20,559 nt of DNA, from NCBI GenBank assembly GCA_964200075.2, contig CAXNAA020000518.1, forward strand, positions 1 through 20,559, written 5' to 3'. Origin of the DNA: Sphacelaria rigidula (taxonomy: Eukaryota; Phaeophyceae; Sphacelariales). This document shows positions 1-9,982 of this stretch, piece after piece (positions within the stretch are counted from its first letter, which is position 1; every line of letters starts with the position of its first letter). Made by a program: the position numbers and the translations under genes. Below the pieces are notes generated by a model, which saw only the letters and a program-made list of their open reading frames with translations, was not told the DNA's origin and searched no databases.

Positions 1-644
1 AGCAATAGGTTCACATACAGGTCGGGATGCGGGCGCGAACGTACGGTTCAGGGCGGGGTCGAGATGCTGTCATGTAGCATGATGCGGTGTTGCGATGGTG
101 TGTATGGCGGGACCGTACGAAGCGATCGTAGGGGTGGATGCCAACGATTTCTCTTCCGACAGAGACATTGCCGCCTCATCTATGCTCGAACCAGATTGGA
201 AAGCTCGACGGGTATTTGCAGTACGGTTAGGTCGTGCAATAAACTATTCACGTTGTGCATCGGCCGTCGATTTTTAAGGACAGTGGACGCCCAATCATCC
301 GCTCGGCACATCACTGCGTTGGCAGTGATATCCCCCCACCACATCACTGACAGCACCTTACTGACCTTACTGACAGCAACTTGACGCCCGAGATTTTTGT
401 CTGGACACGAGCCTCGAGAGAAACAATAGTGAAAACATCGTCGAAAATCAAACAAACGTTGTTATGCTCCGTCGCCCGCAGCTAACCAGGGATGGGCAAC
501 ATGTGCAACCACGGACGCTCTTCCTACTCCTCCCAAAAATTGCACATCAGCGTCGTCGTGCGGTACTTCTGAGGGCTATTTATCACTCAACGGCTAGGTT
601 CTTCAAACCTCATTTCATTGATGAACCTCATTTTATAGAATCCC
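1..644. other. No recognised gene (left flank)
   Basis: Short open frames occur on both strands (for example 95-277 plus, 60 residues, and 455-180 minus, 91 residues). None shows a domain I recognise and none is repeated elsewhere in the window. Similarity to the repeat family begins at about 645, so this stretch is probably the older flank or a different element. Confidence 0.4.
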
Positions 645-2085
645 CTGTTATCTGGCGAAGAGTCAGGGTGGGGCAGTTTTCAATATACTGCTGTATGCTG
701 GATGAGGTGGACCTCGTATATTCTTGCTCAAACAGACACGCGGCGGAGTTTACTTTGTGCGGTTTGTTGGTCCTGACGGTTGAAGATGGTGATTGCTGCT
801 GTTGGCGTTGAAACTAGCAGTAACTGACACTTTCTACGATAGCCCCCCCCCAAAACCAGCGAAAAGTGTCACGAAAAAAATGGCCATACAACGCCTGATG
901 TTTGGGTTCAGGCTGCATGAAGCGCCTTATAGTGGCGACATTGGCTAGAACGAACCCAAACGTGGAGATTCCCGGCTTCTCGTTGTGCTCGGCGTTTCCC
1001 ATTTCGATTTACGTGTAGATTTTGCCTCCCAAAACCATGCACTTTTGGGGGGGGGCTATCGTAGAAACTGTCAACTACGAAATACGTAGGCTCGTATGTG
1101 TGCAAGGAAAACACGAGTGTGTTTTGTGGTTGAAGATGAGTGATTTCCGGCTATAGAACGTCTTTTGAAGAAATATTTAATTTTCGTCTGGAACGATCAT
1201 GTGGATGCAGTATCCCTTTCTTTGACTAAGGAAGCGGTGCAGGTGAACTTCAAGTCTGTTGTGACATGAACTGCATTATATATCGCGGTCGATCGACCAA
1301 TGGAATACCACGGTCCTGAATCCATGTTGGGATATTATATCTGGGTGCTTTCTGGGATGTATTCGGTAAAAACGAGTTCGAGAACGAAATCACTCGAGAA
1401 CGATATCACAACGGATGATCAATGATGGCAGAGGTCAAGCTCCGTTTGCTGTTGTTGGATTCGTGTACATGGCTTGAAAAGCGGTTTGAATCATGGCTTT
1501 TTTTTTTTCAGTATGGACATGAGTTGAGTAGCGCAATGAAGCTTTGCAGCTCTCAGGAAGAAGAGGTGTGAGAGACATACGTTTTCACGGAGTTGAACAA
1601 GCAAGAGGCCAGCTGCGATCGAGACGTGTTTGATACTTATTTGATTCTAGTTTCAGGTATATCGCTTGGCTGTTGCACTCCGTTGCGCAGGTGTTGAACT
1701 TAAGAAATATCAATTTGTATGTTGAACGGTATCGAATGCGAGAGAAGAATTGTCATGATGGCTTTAGAATTTGACTTTCGTTGACGATTGAGACTTCTTT
1801 GCCGGTTTGAATTCAGGAGACTTTTTGGGGGCATAGGTTTGAGAATTGGGCGTCAGCTATCGCTCGGTGACTTCGAGCGATGCAAGTAGCGTGATTGCGT
1901 GTTCATGATGGACGTTTCGGATCCTTTGCGAGTTGTTCGAACATTGGACAAGCTTGTATGGCTGTTATCGTATACTGATGTAGGGATTGCCATTCGAGGT
2001 GAAAGGTAATGGTAGACTTCGGCAACAATGATGTCTGAGTTTATCAAGCTCTAGGTTGACTACTTGTTGGTAGTAAGCAAGCTTT
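645..2085 (+). repeat. Dispersed repeat family, copy 1 (partial)
   Basis: This stretch matches 8440-9735 in the same orientation and the reverse complement of 10205-10890. Shared landmarks are CAGGGTGGGGCAGTTTTCAA near 665 and 8453, the GTTGAACAAGCAAGAGGCC block near 1593, and the AGCTATCGCT...CGTGATTGCGTGTTCATGATGG block near 1853-1920. The copy is interrupted by a MITE at 826-1072. A 53-residue frame ending at 811 is also preserved in the inverted copy (see findings). I could not assign the family to a known element class. It carries no intact gene here. Confidence 0.75.
826..1072. mobile_element. MITE with 30-bp C9/G9 inverted repeats
   Basis: The element is 247 bp. Its ends are inverted repeats of about 30 bp with one mismatch: GACACTTTCTACGATAGC, a run of nine C and AAAA on the left, and the reverse complement with GACAGTTTC on the right. 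It is flanked by a 4-bp direct duplication, AACT (822-825 and 1073-1076). Two other copies of the host repeat carry a single AACT at the same point and no insert (8607-8610, and AGTT at 10701-10704 on the inverted copy). No transposase frame is inside, so it is non-autonomous. I do not assign a superfamily from a 4-bp duplication alone. Confidence 0.85.
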
Positions 2086-2092
2086 GGGGGTG

Positions 2093-2379
2093 TTGTAGAC
2101 TCCGGGCAACATTGTTACCTTAGTTGGGTACATGAATGCAGTCGGGAAAATGCATAGCAGGCATTTATAGGCTGGTCGATGGATAACGGGTCTGAGAGTA
2201 TGATCGGTGGACTCCGTGATGTATGATGTTTGCGTACGAGGTGTGTTGTCACTTCCGGTTGTAACTACGACATGCTGTTTGTATAACTGCTCGAGTTTAA
2301 AGTTCCCGGAGCACGTGACAGCGAGGAAGCCTCTGGAGCAGCACTGTGACCTTGTTCTGATTTCAGACAAGCCTACAGT
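2093..2379 (+). repeat. 285-bp direct repeat, copy A
   Basis: This segment, starting TGTAGACTCCGGGCAACATT and ending near AGCCTACA, matches 3801-4083 in the same orientation with scattered substitutions. It occupies the same relative position that a different sequence (the 9740-9978 / 5651-5890 pair) holds in other family copies, so the family has at least two alternative segments here. It includes the short block GAGGAAGCCTCTGGAGCAGC at 2323, found four times in the window. Confidence 0.75.
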
Positions 2380-2381
2380 TT

Positions 2382-2706
2382 TCACAGAGTTGAACAAGCA
2401 AGAGGCCAGCTGCGTTCTAAACGTATCGGGTACTCACTAGATTCTAGTTTCAGGTATATTGCTTGGCTGTTGCACTCCATTTGACGTCTGAGATTTTGCC
2501 GGTTTGGAGTCAGGAGACTTACTTGTTTGGGGCATGAGTTTGAGAATTGGGAGTCAGCTATCGCTCCGTGACTGGGAGCGATGCAAGAAGCGTAATTGCG
2601 TGTTCATGATGGTGTTTTTGGATCCCTTGCGAGTTGTTCGGAAAGTGGAAAAGCTTGTATGGCTGTTATCGTATACTGCGGTAGAGAATGCCATTCGAGG
2701 TAAAAA
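2382..2706 (+). repeat. Repeat-family segment with internal deletion
   Basis: This stretch repeats 1583-2010 in the same orientation, beginning with TTCACAGAGTTGAACAAGCA and ending with GCCATTCGAGGTAAAA. About 100 bp present at roughly 1696-1798 of the other copy are missing here. It lies directly after copy A of the 285-bp repeat, so 1583-2706 holds the same sequence twice in tandem. Confidence 0.7.
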
Positions 2707-2955
2707 TTGGCGTTAGCTGTAGCTGTATCTATGATGTGCACGAGGAGTCTATATCACTTCGTAGTTCCCCCCGTGCGTTTTCCGTAGCATAACTTACGGA
2801 TCGACTCGCTGAAAAGCCACGGATTTTCACAGACGAAAATTTTCCGAATACCGGATAACTTGGAACTCGGAGTATAAAAAATACTGTTCTCGATAAGCAA
2901 TCTACTGATGCGGTTCTGACCTTTTGCTGCGAATCATGACAACCGCGGTTTGCAC

Positions 2956-2956
<1 letters not shown>

Positions 2957-2998
<42 letters not shown>
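2957..2998. repeat. (AC)21 microsatellite
   Basis: An uninterrupted AC dinucleotide run of 42 bp. Flanking sequence is unique in the window. The His-Thr and Val-Cys runs it produces in translated frames are artefacts of the repeat. Confidence 0.98.
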
Positions 2999-3004
<6 letters not shown>

Positions 3005-3066
3005 CTCAAACTGCAGAGCGTAATCCAAATACGGCGGTGGTACGCGGATCTCAGATAGTTGATGCC

Positions 3067-3288
3067 ATGGACTCCAACACCGAACACAGTGCAGAGCAAT
3101 CTCTTACTCCAGAGGCTGAGGTGAAGGTGCATATCACCTCCAGACCCGGTCCCGATTCTCCTCCTCCTTCTCCTCCACGTGAGAACTCTTTCGATTCTAC
3201 TGTGCCCACCCCCACACCTTCCAACAAGACAATAGGAAGCGTTCAACGCACGGTGGTCAATATCACTCTGGATGGACACTGGTGCTAG
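3067..3288 (+). CDS. Hypothetical 73-residue Pro/Ser/Thr-rich protein
   Basis: I do not recognise this frame. The ATG at 3067 sits in a favourable eukaryotic context (gccATGg). The frame is also open upstream to about 2920, but that part runs through the AC microsatellite, so I prefer the internal ATG. The product is rich in Pro, Ser and Thr, with a PPPSPP stretch in the middle, and has no membrane segment. A TATAAAAA string lies at 2873-2880, about 190 bp upstream, and could be chance. No second copy of the frame exists in the window to test conservation. It could be the N-terminal end of a retroelement Gag, a small host protein or a chance frame. The surrounding density of repeats makes a chance or relic frame the likeliest reading. 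Confidence 0.25.
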   Translation: MDSNTEHSAEQSLTPEAEVKVHITSRPGPDSPPPSPPRENSFDSTVPTPTPSNKTIGSVQRTVVNITLDGHWC

Positions 3289-3800
3289 GGTAATCTCAGG
3301 GGTGTGGCTTGTGACGAAAATACGTTGTTACGTTAAGTTGGTAAAGTTGGTAGTGATGATATGGATAATGACTGGGGGCACAAGGATTCCCGAGGATTCT
3401 GGATAATGTCCGGGGATACGGGAATGGTAATCTGCAGGTCTAAAAGGTGGGTGCCTTTGAGCGGTACTCCTGATGATATGAGATGTTGTAGAAGCTGACA
3501 ACTGAAACTGAGGCCAGTGAGACTGGGGAGTCCCTCAACAGCAGTGATTTACCAGTCCTTCTACTGGCTGGCGTCACAATATCGATATGAGTGCTAGTGT
3601 TAGTGATAGACAAAAAACCTAGCAGAACCTGCTGAAAGGATTTCTGCGAGGAGTCTGGCGACTGGTGACAACCTGAAGCATCACGGACGCCTGGAGGGGG
3701 TTCAAGCTGATGATAGCTGCAGAAAGGCGGCTGGCCTGTCATTGATCCAGACTGGAGATTTGCTGAAGCTGCGTGCAGCGGGAGTTTGGGGATCCTTACG
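3289..3800. other. No recognised gene
   Basis: There is no repeat partner elsewhere in the window and no convincing frame. A minus-strand frame of 100 residues (3742-3440) is present but shows no recognisable domain. Confidence 0.5.
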
Positions 3801-4083
3801 TGTAGACTCCGGGCAACATTGTCACCTTAGTTGGGTATATGACTGCAGTCGAAAAAATGCATAGCAGGCGTTTATAGGCTGGTTGATGGATAATGGGCCT
3901 GAGAGTATGATCGGTGGAATCTGTGATGTAAGATGTTTACATACGAGGTGCGCAGGTCAATTCTGGTTAACTAAGACATGCTGCTTGTATAACTACTTGA
4001 ATCTTGAAGTATCTGGAGCCCGTGACAGGGAGGAAGCCTCTGGAGCAGCACTGTGACCTTGTTCAAATTTCAGGCAAGTCTAC
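3801..4083 (+). repeat. 285-bp direct repeat, copy B
   Basis: This is the second copy of 2093-2379, starting TGTAGACTCCGGGCAACATT and ending CAAGTCTACA. It leads into ATAAACGTTCA, matching the ATGAACGTTCA that follows the corresponding segment at 5890. It therefore marks the join to the next unit, the one carrying the 38-residue-repeat frame at 4616-5359. Confidence 0.75.
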
Positions 4084-4615
4084 AATAAACGTTCATTCAG
4101 GAAACTTGTTTCTGGATTAGATTCTCGAAGCTGCACCATATAGGGACGTTGAAACACAGGGGGGCAGGAAGCGGCGGAGAGAGACGCTGATCATATAACC
4201 GAAGGCGACTGAAGTACAGAAGCCTATTGAAAGGATGGCAGTGCGTATGAGGATGAAAGGAGTAGAGCTGAGAAGGTTCTGAGGTAGTGCAAGGGTGCGC
4301 TTTGGTATCGGTTAATCAACCAGCGGTTAATCACCAGCTATTGCCCGGAGATCCTGCCAAGAAACGCCGCGCAATTACGACCCCAGACGGGAGAATTGCG
4401 AGAGGGCTGGCTCAAGGTTGGCCAGCCGCGTGCAAGAAGAGAAGTCTAAGGACTTCAAACACGTGGTGAGACCTACGTGCGGAAGAGGCCCTGTGGCCGT
4501 TGTCGTTTGGTGGCCAAGCGCGTCTTGGTGTATGGAAACTTGTTGCTTCTGTGACTGAGAAACAACGCCGGTTTTTCTGGAGCCGCTGTTGAGCTGTTGA
4601 CGTGCTGCTTCGTGA

Positions 4616-5359
4616 TTGTCCACCATGCACACGTGTCGTGGTGACTCGGCGCTTGATGAGCAGTGTGGAGGTAGCGGCAAAGCCTGTTCGACTATTCAAA
4701 ATGATGAGACGCAGCAATATGCCATCGTCGATGATCGTGTTGTTCCTGTACTGGCGCTGGAGGTGTCGTATTACGGCCGCAGTTTTCCGAGCGAGAAATC
4801 AGTCGATTAACGGGACTACGAGCAATACGTGAGAGATGTAGATGCGGTGAACGCGCGGTGGACAAACCTCTTTGAGGTGACGGCAGTTTCTGAACTCATG
4901 CCGAAACATATTGCGAAATGTCTGTGTGATGTTGGGCATAAGCAGTTGCTTTTCGCGTTGCGCAAGCATGCGCCGTCGAATGGGGTGCATGGCACAGTGA
5001 AAGCCGAGAAGCATGTGCCTATCAGAGGGGACAGGCACGATAGTGCACCCGCTGAACGTGCAGTAGGTTGTGCGCGTCTGAAACAACGATACGGGGCAGC
5101 TGCTTGCACTGTGAAAGGGGAAACGCTTGTGTCTGTCAGAGAGGACAGGCACGACCGTGCGCTTGCTGAACGTGCAGTGGGTGGTGCGCGTCTCAAGCAA
5201 CGATACAGGGCAGCTGTTTCCACTATGCAGAGCGGGAAGGAGACACAGCACATGTCTGTCGAAGCGGGTAGGCATGAGAGCGCGCCCGCCGACAGTACCA
5301 CGGTAAGCACTGGTTTGGATGCTGCTGGTATCGCTGTTTGTAGAGTAGTCCACCTCTAG
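4616..5359 (+). pseudogene. Decayed protein with 38-residue repeats, copy 1 (Gag-like?)
   Basis: A single frame runs from an ATG at 4616 to a TAG ending at 5359, broken by TAA at 4808-4810. The N-terminal part contains an IVDDRVVPVLALEV segment, then Y-x2-Y and a helix-rich stretch around NARWTNLFEV and PKHIAKCLC. Two full 38-residue repeats and a shorter third follow, rich in Arg, His and Ala (RGDRHDSAPAERAV type). The same protein is encoded at 6352-7411. Agreement between copies is clear in this frame, which argues that this strand was coding. Compared with copy 2 it lacks about 18 bp near 4930. The order of a small aromatic-rich helical domain before a basic repetitive tail is reminiscent of retrotransposon Gag, but no zinc knuckle is present. 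The Gag label is an inference I hold weakly. The long minus-strand frame here is taken as a shadow. Confidence 0.5.
4994..5299 (+). repeat. 114-bp in-frame tandem repeats (copy 1)
   Basis: Unit 1 is 4994-5107 and unit 2 is 5108-5221, each exactly 114 bp (38 codons). A divergent third unit starts at 5222 and ends near 5299. The conserved core encodes a DRHD.A.AERAVG.ARLKQRY pattern. The same array occurs at 6694-7004. Confidence 0.9.
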
Positions 5360-5650
5360 TACACGTACAGATGCATCAGGAGCTGCACGGTGATCCATGG
5401 AGGTTGGGTATGAATTTTCATCATGACATTAGGTCATGAGATACTGAGATACTCTCTGGAGTATGACCATGACTGCTTGACAGTAAATGTGTTGAAGGAG
5501 GTGTAAGGTGCCTTCCGATAACGAAGACTGTGTGTTTGTGAACAAAAACTGTGCCAAAGTCTCCAAGCCCTATTATAGTGTGGGAGGAAGCCCTAGGAGC
5601 AGTCTTGTGACCTTGTTCTGAGTCCTGGACGGGTCAATATGTTGAAGAGG
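5360..5650. other. Intergenic part of repeat family
   Basis: I see no gene. The block 5559-5625 (CTCCAAGCCC...GGAGCAGTCTTGTGACC) recurs at 19519-19585. The shorter GGAAGCC...GGAGCAG core recurs at 2323 and 4030. Confidence 0.5.
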
Positions 5651-5890
5651 ACTGTAGACTCTAGCCACGTTGTGTAGGTGGAGTTGCGGGTCTCATATCC
5701 GGACTCTGTGGTAGGTGACCTCCATGTCGTGTAGAGCCGGTTTTGCTACTCTGGTGGCGAGAGGCTATGGTCCTGTTCTCCTGTGCTATGCTGAGGGTTC
5801 ATACATGAGTAACTAAAGCTGCTGAAGTCCATGTGCTCGTGATGGGAGGAGTCAACATGGCAATCTGATCTTAAGTGACAGAAGTCTACA
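5651..5890 (+). repeat. 240-bp direct repeat (pair of 9740-9978)
   Basis: This segment, starting GTAGACTCTAGCCAC and ending AGTCTACA, matches 9740-9978 in the same orientation, at nearly 90 percent by eye. It immediately precedes a unit carrying the 38-residue-repeat frame in both places, so it marks the unit boundary of the family. Confidence 0.85.
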
Positions 5891-6351
5891 ATGAACGTTC
5901 ACTAAGTCCGCTAGCTGGCGTTAGGTCCGCTAAAAAGGCAGCTGACACTTCAAGATAGGGAAGTTTGCAGCAAACAAGACAAGGCGTGTTAACATCGCGA
6001 GGAGTTGGAGAAATAGAGCCGAGGAGGTTCTGGGGCAGTGCTAGGGTGAGCTGTGGTATCGCTCGTGCGAGAGATGTGGGGGATTGATCGACAGCTGGCG
6101 AGCCCGTGTGCGTACCAGAAAAAGGGGCGCAATCGCTGTACTGCCTGGTGGAGCCAGCGAGGGTTGCGTGCTCCACGCTTGGCCAGGTACGGCCAGGAAG
6201 AGGAGTCCAAGGACTTCAAACACGTGGTGAGACCTGCGTGACAAAGCGGCGCTCTGGCCATTGTCGTTGTAAGGTGGTACAGCGCGTCTCGGTGTAAGGA
6301 GAGAGTTGTTGTTCCTGTGAGTGGGAGGCAACTTCATTTTTCGAAAAGGCG
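5891..6351 (+). repeat. 5' leader of the family unit
   Basis: This region parallels 4085-4615: both contain GACTTCAAACACGTGGTGAG (6205 and 4451) and nearby matching blocks. Short frames exist in several phases but do not stay aligned between the two copies, so I cannot support a coding call. It may be a leader or a more decayed N-terminal coding part. Confidence 0.5.
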
Positions 6352-7411
6352 GTGTGGAGTGCTGTACTGCTGACCGAAATGGATGAGGCGCAGGAATATG
6401 TCATCGTCGATGGTCGTGTTGTTCCTGTACTGGCGCTGGAGATGCCGTACTACGGCCGCAAGTCTTCGAGCGAGAAATCGGCCGAGGTTTTACGCAAATA
6501 CAAGCAATATTTGCGAGGTGTAGATGAGGTGAACGCGCGGTAAACAAACCTCTTTGAGGTGGCAGCAGTTCCTGAGCTCATGCCAAAACATATTGCAAAA
6601 TGTCTGTGTGACACGTAGCATGATTATGATGTTGAGGACGAGCAGTTGCTTTTTGCGTTGCGCAAGCATGCGCCATCCGGTGGGGTGCATTGCCCTGTGA
6701 CAGCCGAGAAACATGTATGTGTCTGCCCGAGAGGACAGGCACGACAGTGCACCCGCCGAACTTGCAGTAGGTGCTGCGCGTTTGAAACAACTATACAGGG
6801 CAGCTGCTTGCACTGTGAAAGCCGAGAAGCATGTGTCTGCCCGAGGGGATAGGCACGATAGTGCACCCGCTGAACGTGCAGTCGGTTGGGCCCGTCTTAA
6901 ACCACGATACAGGGCAGCTGTTTCCACTGTGCAGAGGGGGAAGGAGACACAGCACGTGTTTGTCAAAAGGGATAGGCATGAGAGCGCGCCCGCCGACAGT
7001 ACCACGGTAAGCATGGGTTTGGATGCTGCAGGTATTGCTGCTGGAGAGGGCGAATATGTCACGCAGCTCGAGCAGACTGCAGGCAGCTCCGCTGCCGCTG
7101 TTGCAGTTTAGCAGTGCGCCGAGCAGGAGGTGGCAGCTTTATCGAGTATGGGTGATACTGCTGCTGCTGTTGGCGATGTTGAGAGAGCGAGGCCTACATG
7201 GGCCAATGAGCAAGTACTGGTGGGCGGAGGTCCCAGTTGCTTGTTGCCGCCGGACCAGCGCGTAGCTGGAGATACTCCTTGCATGCTCGAAGCTGCAGGG
7301 GGATGTTATTCGCGTATGGCAATCGAGCAGGGTGAGCAAGGAGCTTGCCGTGCTCATGGTGAATCTATCTGCGCCGGTGACATGGCGAGAGACCGTTCAG
7401 ATGGTTCGTAG
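6352..7411 (+). pseudogene. Decayed protein with 38-residue repeats, copy 2 (Gag-like?)
   Basis: This is the paralogue of 4616-5359. The frame opens at 6352 (VIVDGRVVPVLALEMPYYG) and is broken by TAA at 6541-6543, where copy 1 has TGG, and by TAG shortly after CLCD (about 6616). A 4-bp microduplication near 6715 then shifts the frame. After the shift it runs to TAG at 7109-7111 and, in the same phase, on to 7411. It contains the 114-bp repeats (6694-7004), an Ala-rich stretch (TQLEQTAGSSAAAVAV), then a segment with DQRVAGDTPCMLEAAGGCYS that is also preserved in the inverted copy. The fragment at 9983-10195 keeps the 7050-7245 part fully open, which supports this phase as coding. No enzyme domain is visible. 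Gag-like is a weak inference. Confidence 0.5.
6694..7004 (+). repeat. 114-bp tandem repeats (copy 2)
   Basis: Unit 1 is 6694-6811 (118 bp because of a 4-bp insertion), unit 2 is 6812-6925 (114 bp), and a shorter, divergent unit runs 6926 to about 7004. The layout is identical to the array at 4994-5299, so the array predates the duplication of the whole unit. Confidence 0.88.
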
Positions 7412-7572
7412 GGATGTCTGCTTGTAGGACAGGTGGATGCCGGGTTGGCAGAATTGCCGCCGGACCAGCGCGTAGCTGGAGATACTCCTTGCATGCTCGA
7501 AGCTGCAGGGGAGTGTTATTCGCGTATGGCGAGCGAGCAGGGTGAGCTTGGGGCTTGCCGTGCTCATGGTGG
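7243..7572 (+). repeat. 120-bp direct duplication, 210 bp apart
   Basis: 7243-7362 and 7453-7572 are nearly identical, beginning TTGCCGCCGGACCAGCGCGT and ending GTGCTCATGGTG. The inverted copy (11903 downward) has this block once, so the duplication happened in the 5890-9978 copy after the family members separated. Both copies stay in the same reading phase. Confidence 0.9.
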
Positions 7573-8028
7573 TCGTGTGCACTGCTGTATGCATGGACAG
7601 GTTTGGCGTATTTGGCGGCGTTGATTGCGGTGTCTTTGCCGCTGTACGGTCAGGTGCTAGAAGAGGATGGTGTGATGCCATCGGGAGGTGTTGCTATGCG
7701 GGACTGTATGAAAGTTCCCGTTTTGCCTCTTGTTTCCTCTAAAAAAGCGACTGAAGAACGAGCGTTCGTGAATGCGCAAGCATCTGTGGGGGCGGAAGAT
7801 TTGTCGCATTGGTTTTGCGGTGCGAATATACCTTTGAGCGGCGTGTTGAGCTACACCATGGGGGTGCTAGGTGTAGCTAGACTGAAGGTGCAAGTAGAGC
7901 GTGTCCGAGAGGAAAGGCTGCTCTACGCTGTGTGGGTTGAGGGTTGTCGTTCGAATGTTGCTGTTTCTCAGGAGCGGGCTGGAGGACTACAAAGAAGGCA
8001 TCACCTGAGGTATTTGCTGCTGCGGTGA
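7555..8028 (+). pseudogene. Hypothetical frame, partner of 11903-11301
   Basis: This open frame of about 157 residues aligns with the minus-strand frame at 11903-11301. Shared elements are an AWTGLAYLAAL-type hydrophobic stretch, EEDGVMPSGGVAMRDC, and LSHWFCGANIPLSGVLS. I know no family with this pattern. The two copies differ at roughly a third of bases here, far more than in the downstream non-coding block, and their amino-acid agreement is about half. The upstream end differs because of the 120-bp duplication in this copy. The frame may be a relic of a second protein of the repeat element or a chance open frame in GC-rich sequence. I see no domain that decides it. Confidence 0.3.
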
Positions 8029-9739
8029 GCGCCGAGTTGGGTGCTGATGTTGAGGAGCAAGTGCTGTGGTGATTGAGTGCTTGTCAAGAATTAGGAAGCA
8101 CATTATGACTGGTATTCGCGAATCGTTTTGGGAATGATTGCAGCTTGTTATTGTGTGGTTTGTGGTCATGTTGGCGCATGAGACATGGTTGTTGGGCGAG
8201 TATGATCGTATCGCGTGTGCAGGGTAAAACTCTCGCGTACACGTGAATATTTGGCAGGTGTGTGTTTTGCTGATGTGGTTGGCATGGACGATGGATGCAT
8301 GGTGTTTGCTGCGAGGAAGGCGATATTGCATGTGCTGAGTGAAATATTGGCATGCATGTGCGGATTTTCATATGCTGAGTGGAATTTGGGCAGGCATGTG
8401 CGAACTTTTACTCAAATGGTACTGATATGAATGGTATCTGGTGACGACCTAGGGTGGGGCAGTTTTCAATATACTGCTGTATCCTAAATGAAGAGAAGCT
8501 CGTATAATCTTGTCCGCGCAGGAACATAGTCGAATCATACTTGTGCTGTTTGCACGTATTGACTGCAGGATATATGGATTGCTGCGGTTAGTTTGAAAAT
8601 GAGAAAAACTACGAAATGCGTAGGCACGTACTGACTGTAGGAGACGGTGACAGCTGCTATTAGCGTGACCATGAGCTACAAGGTACGAAATGCGTAGGCT
8701 CGTCGTATGAGAGCAGGTATAACGCGAGTACTTCCGGTGGTTGAAGATAAAGACATTATGCGTGCAAGCATCAATGATATTTGACCGTGGCAGGTTTTGT
8801 ATGGATAGCCACGTGTTTGAACGAGCACGTGGTTGGTTTTTCGTTCATGTCAGAAGGAGCATGTGGATGATGCGTCTATTTGTTCGAATAACTGGTGCAG
8901 GTGGACTGCAAGAGTGTCGAGGAAATCATTATTCCTATATTTTGGCTGGTGCACGGATGGGATTTGACGGTCCAAGATCTAAATGAGATATAAAAATGTC
9001 TGGGATTTGCTCGAAAACAAGAGTTCGAGAACGAGATCACGAGGGGTGATCAATGATTGCGGAGGTTGAGGTCCGTTCGCCGTCGTTGGATCAGTATGCA
9101 TGACTTGAATAGCAGTTTGAGGCATGCCTTTCCTTTGATTATCTTGATGAAATGATGGCAAGTTGAAGCATTGAAGCTTAAACGGTGGGGAGGCATGCGA
9201 TGCATACGTTGTTTACGGTATTGCAGAAGCAAAAGGCCAGGTGCATTTTAGACGTGTTGGGTGCTTATTTCCTTCTAGCGTGAGGATGATGTATCATTTG
9301 GCTGTTGCACTCCGTTGCGCAGGTGTCGAACGTACAAAAAGTGCATTTTGTATATTGTGAAGTACCTTGTCTCGGATGAAAGGTACGATGAGTCTCGAAT
9401 GCTCTGAAATTTGACGTTTGCTGACATTTCCGGTTTCGTGCCGATGAATAATCAAGAGACTTGTTTTGGGCAAAGATTTGAGAAAATCACGCTAGCTATC
9501 GCTTTGTAACTCGAAGTGGTGAAAGTAGCGTGATTGTATGTTCATGATGGACGATATTTTTTGGGGATCTCTTGCGAGTTGTTCGGAAGTAGGGCAAGCT
9601 TGTACGGAGCTGTTGTCGAAAGCAGCGGAAGAGATTTTGCTAATCTTTGCGGAAATGACGGTACTATTATGCATCAATGATGTCTGAGCTTATCAAGTTC
9701 AGATGTAACCACCTGTCGGTAGTAGAGAGCTTTGGGGGT
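8029..9739 (+). repeat. Repeat family, non-coding part of the longest copy
   Basis: 8029-9235 corresponds to the reverse complement of 10205-11270, and 8440-9735 to 645-2085. No gene is supported. 8095-8330 is exceptionally similar to its inverted partner. 8329-8410 contains two copies of a 41-bp unit (CATGTGCTGAGTGAAATA and CATATGCTGAGTGGAATT types), whereas the inverted copy has one. The empty site of the first MITE is the AACT at 8607-8610. Confidence 0.75.
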
Positions 9740-9978
9740 GCTGTAAACTCTAGCCACATTGTGTAGGTGGAGTTGCGGGTCTGATTGCCGGACTCTGAGG
9801 TAGTTGATCTCCATGACGTGAGGCTTGGTTTTGCTACTCCGGTGGAGAGAGGCTATGGACCTGTTCCCCTGTACTATGCTGAGGGTTAATACATGAATAA
9901 CTAAAGCTGCTGAAGTCCATGTGCCCGTGATGGGAGGAGTCAACATGGCAATCTGATCTTAAGTGACAAAAGTCTACA
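9740..9978 (+). repeat. 240-bp direct repeat (pair of 5651-5890)
   Basis: This is the second copy of the unit-boundary segment, ending AAAGTCTACA. After it the sequence jumps straight into the Ala-rich coding part of the next unit (9983). The leader and the 38-residue repeats present after the first copy are missing here, so a deletion or recombination removed about 1.1 kb of the expected unit. Confidence 0.85.
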
Positions 9979-9982
9979 GGAC

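Noticed and set aside
2902-3279. Minus-strand frame with a Val-Cys run
   Set aside because: The run is the translated AC microsatellite. The rest has no support.
4799-5398. Long minus-strand frame of 199 residues (also 6490-7062, 190 residues) opposite the 38-residue repeats
   Set aside because: The plus-strand phase has the more protein-like repeat composition and is supported by the open fragment at 9983-10195. The minus frames follow from the same GC-rich tandem repeats.
7243-7572. Possible CRISPR-like or satellite array
   Set aside because: There are only two 120-bp copies, they are in phase with a coding frame, and there are no short regular repeats with unique spacers anywhere in the window.
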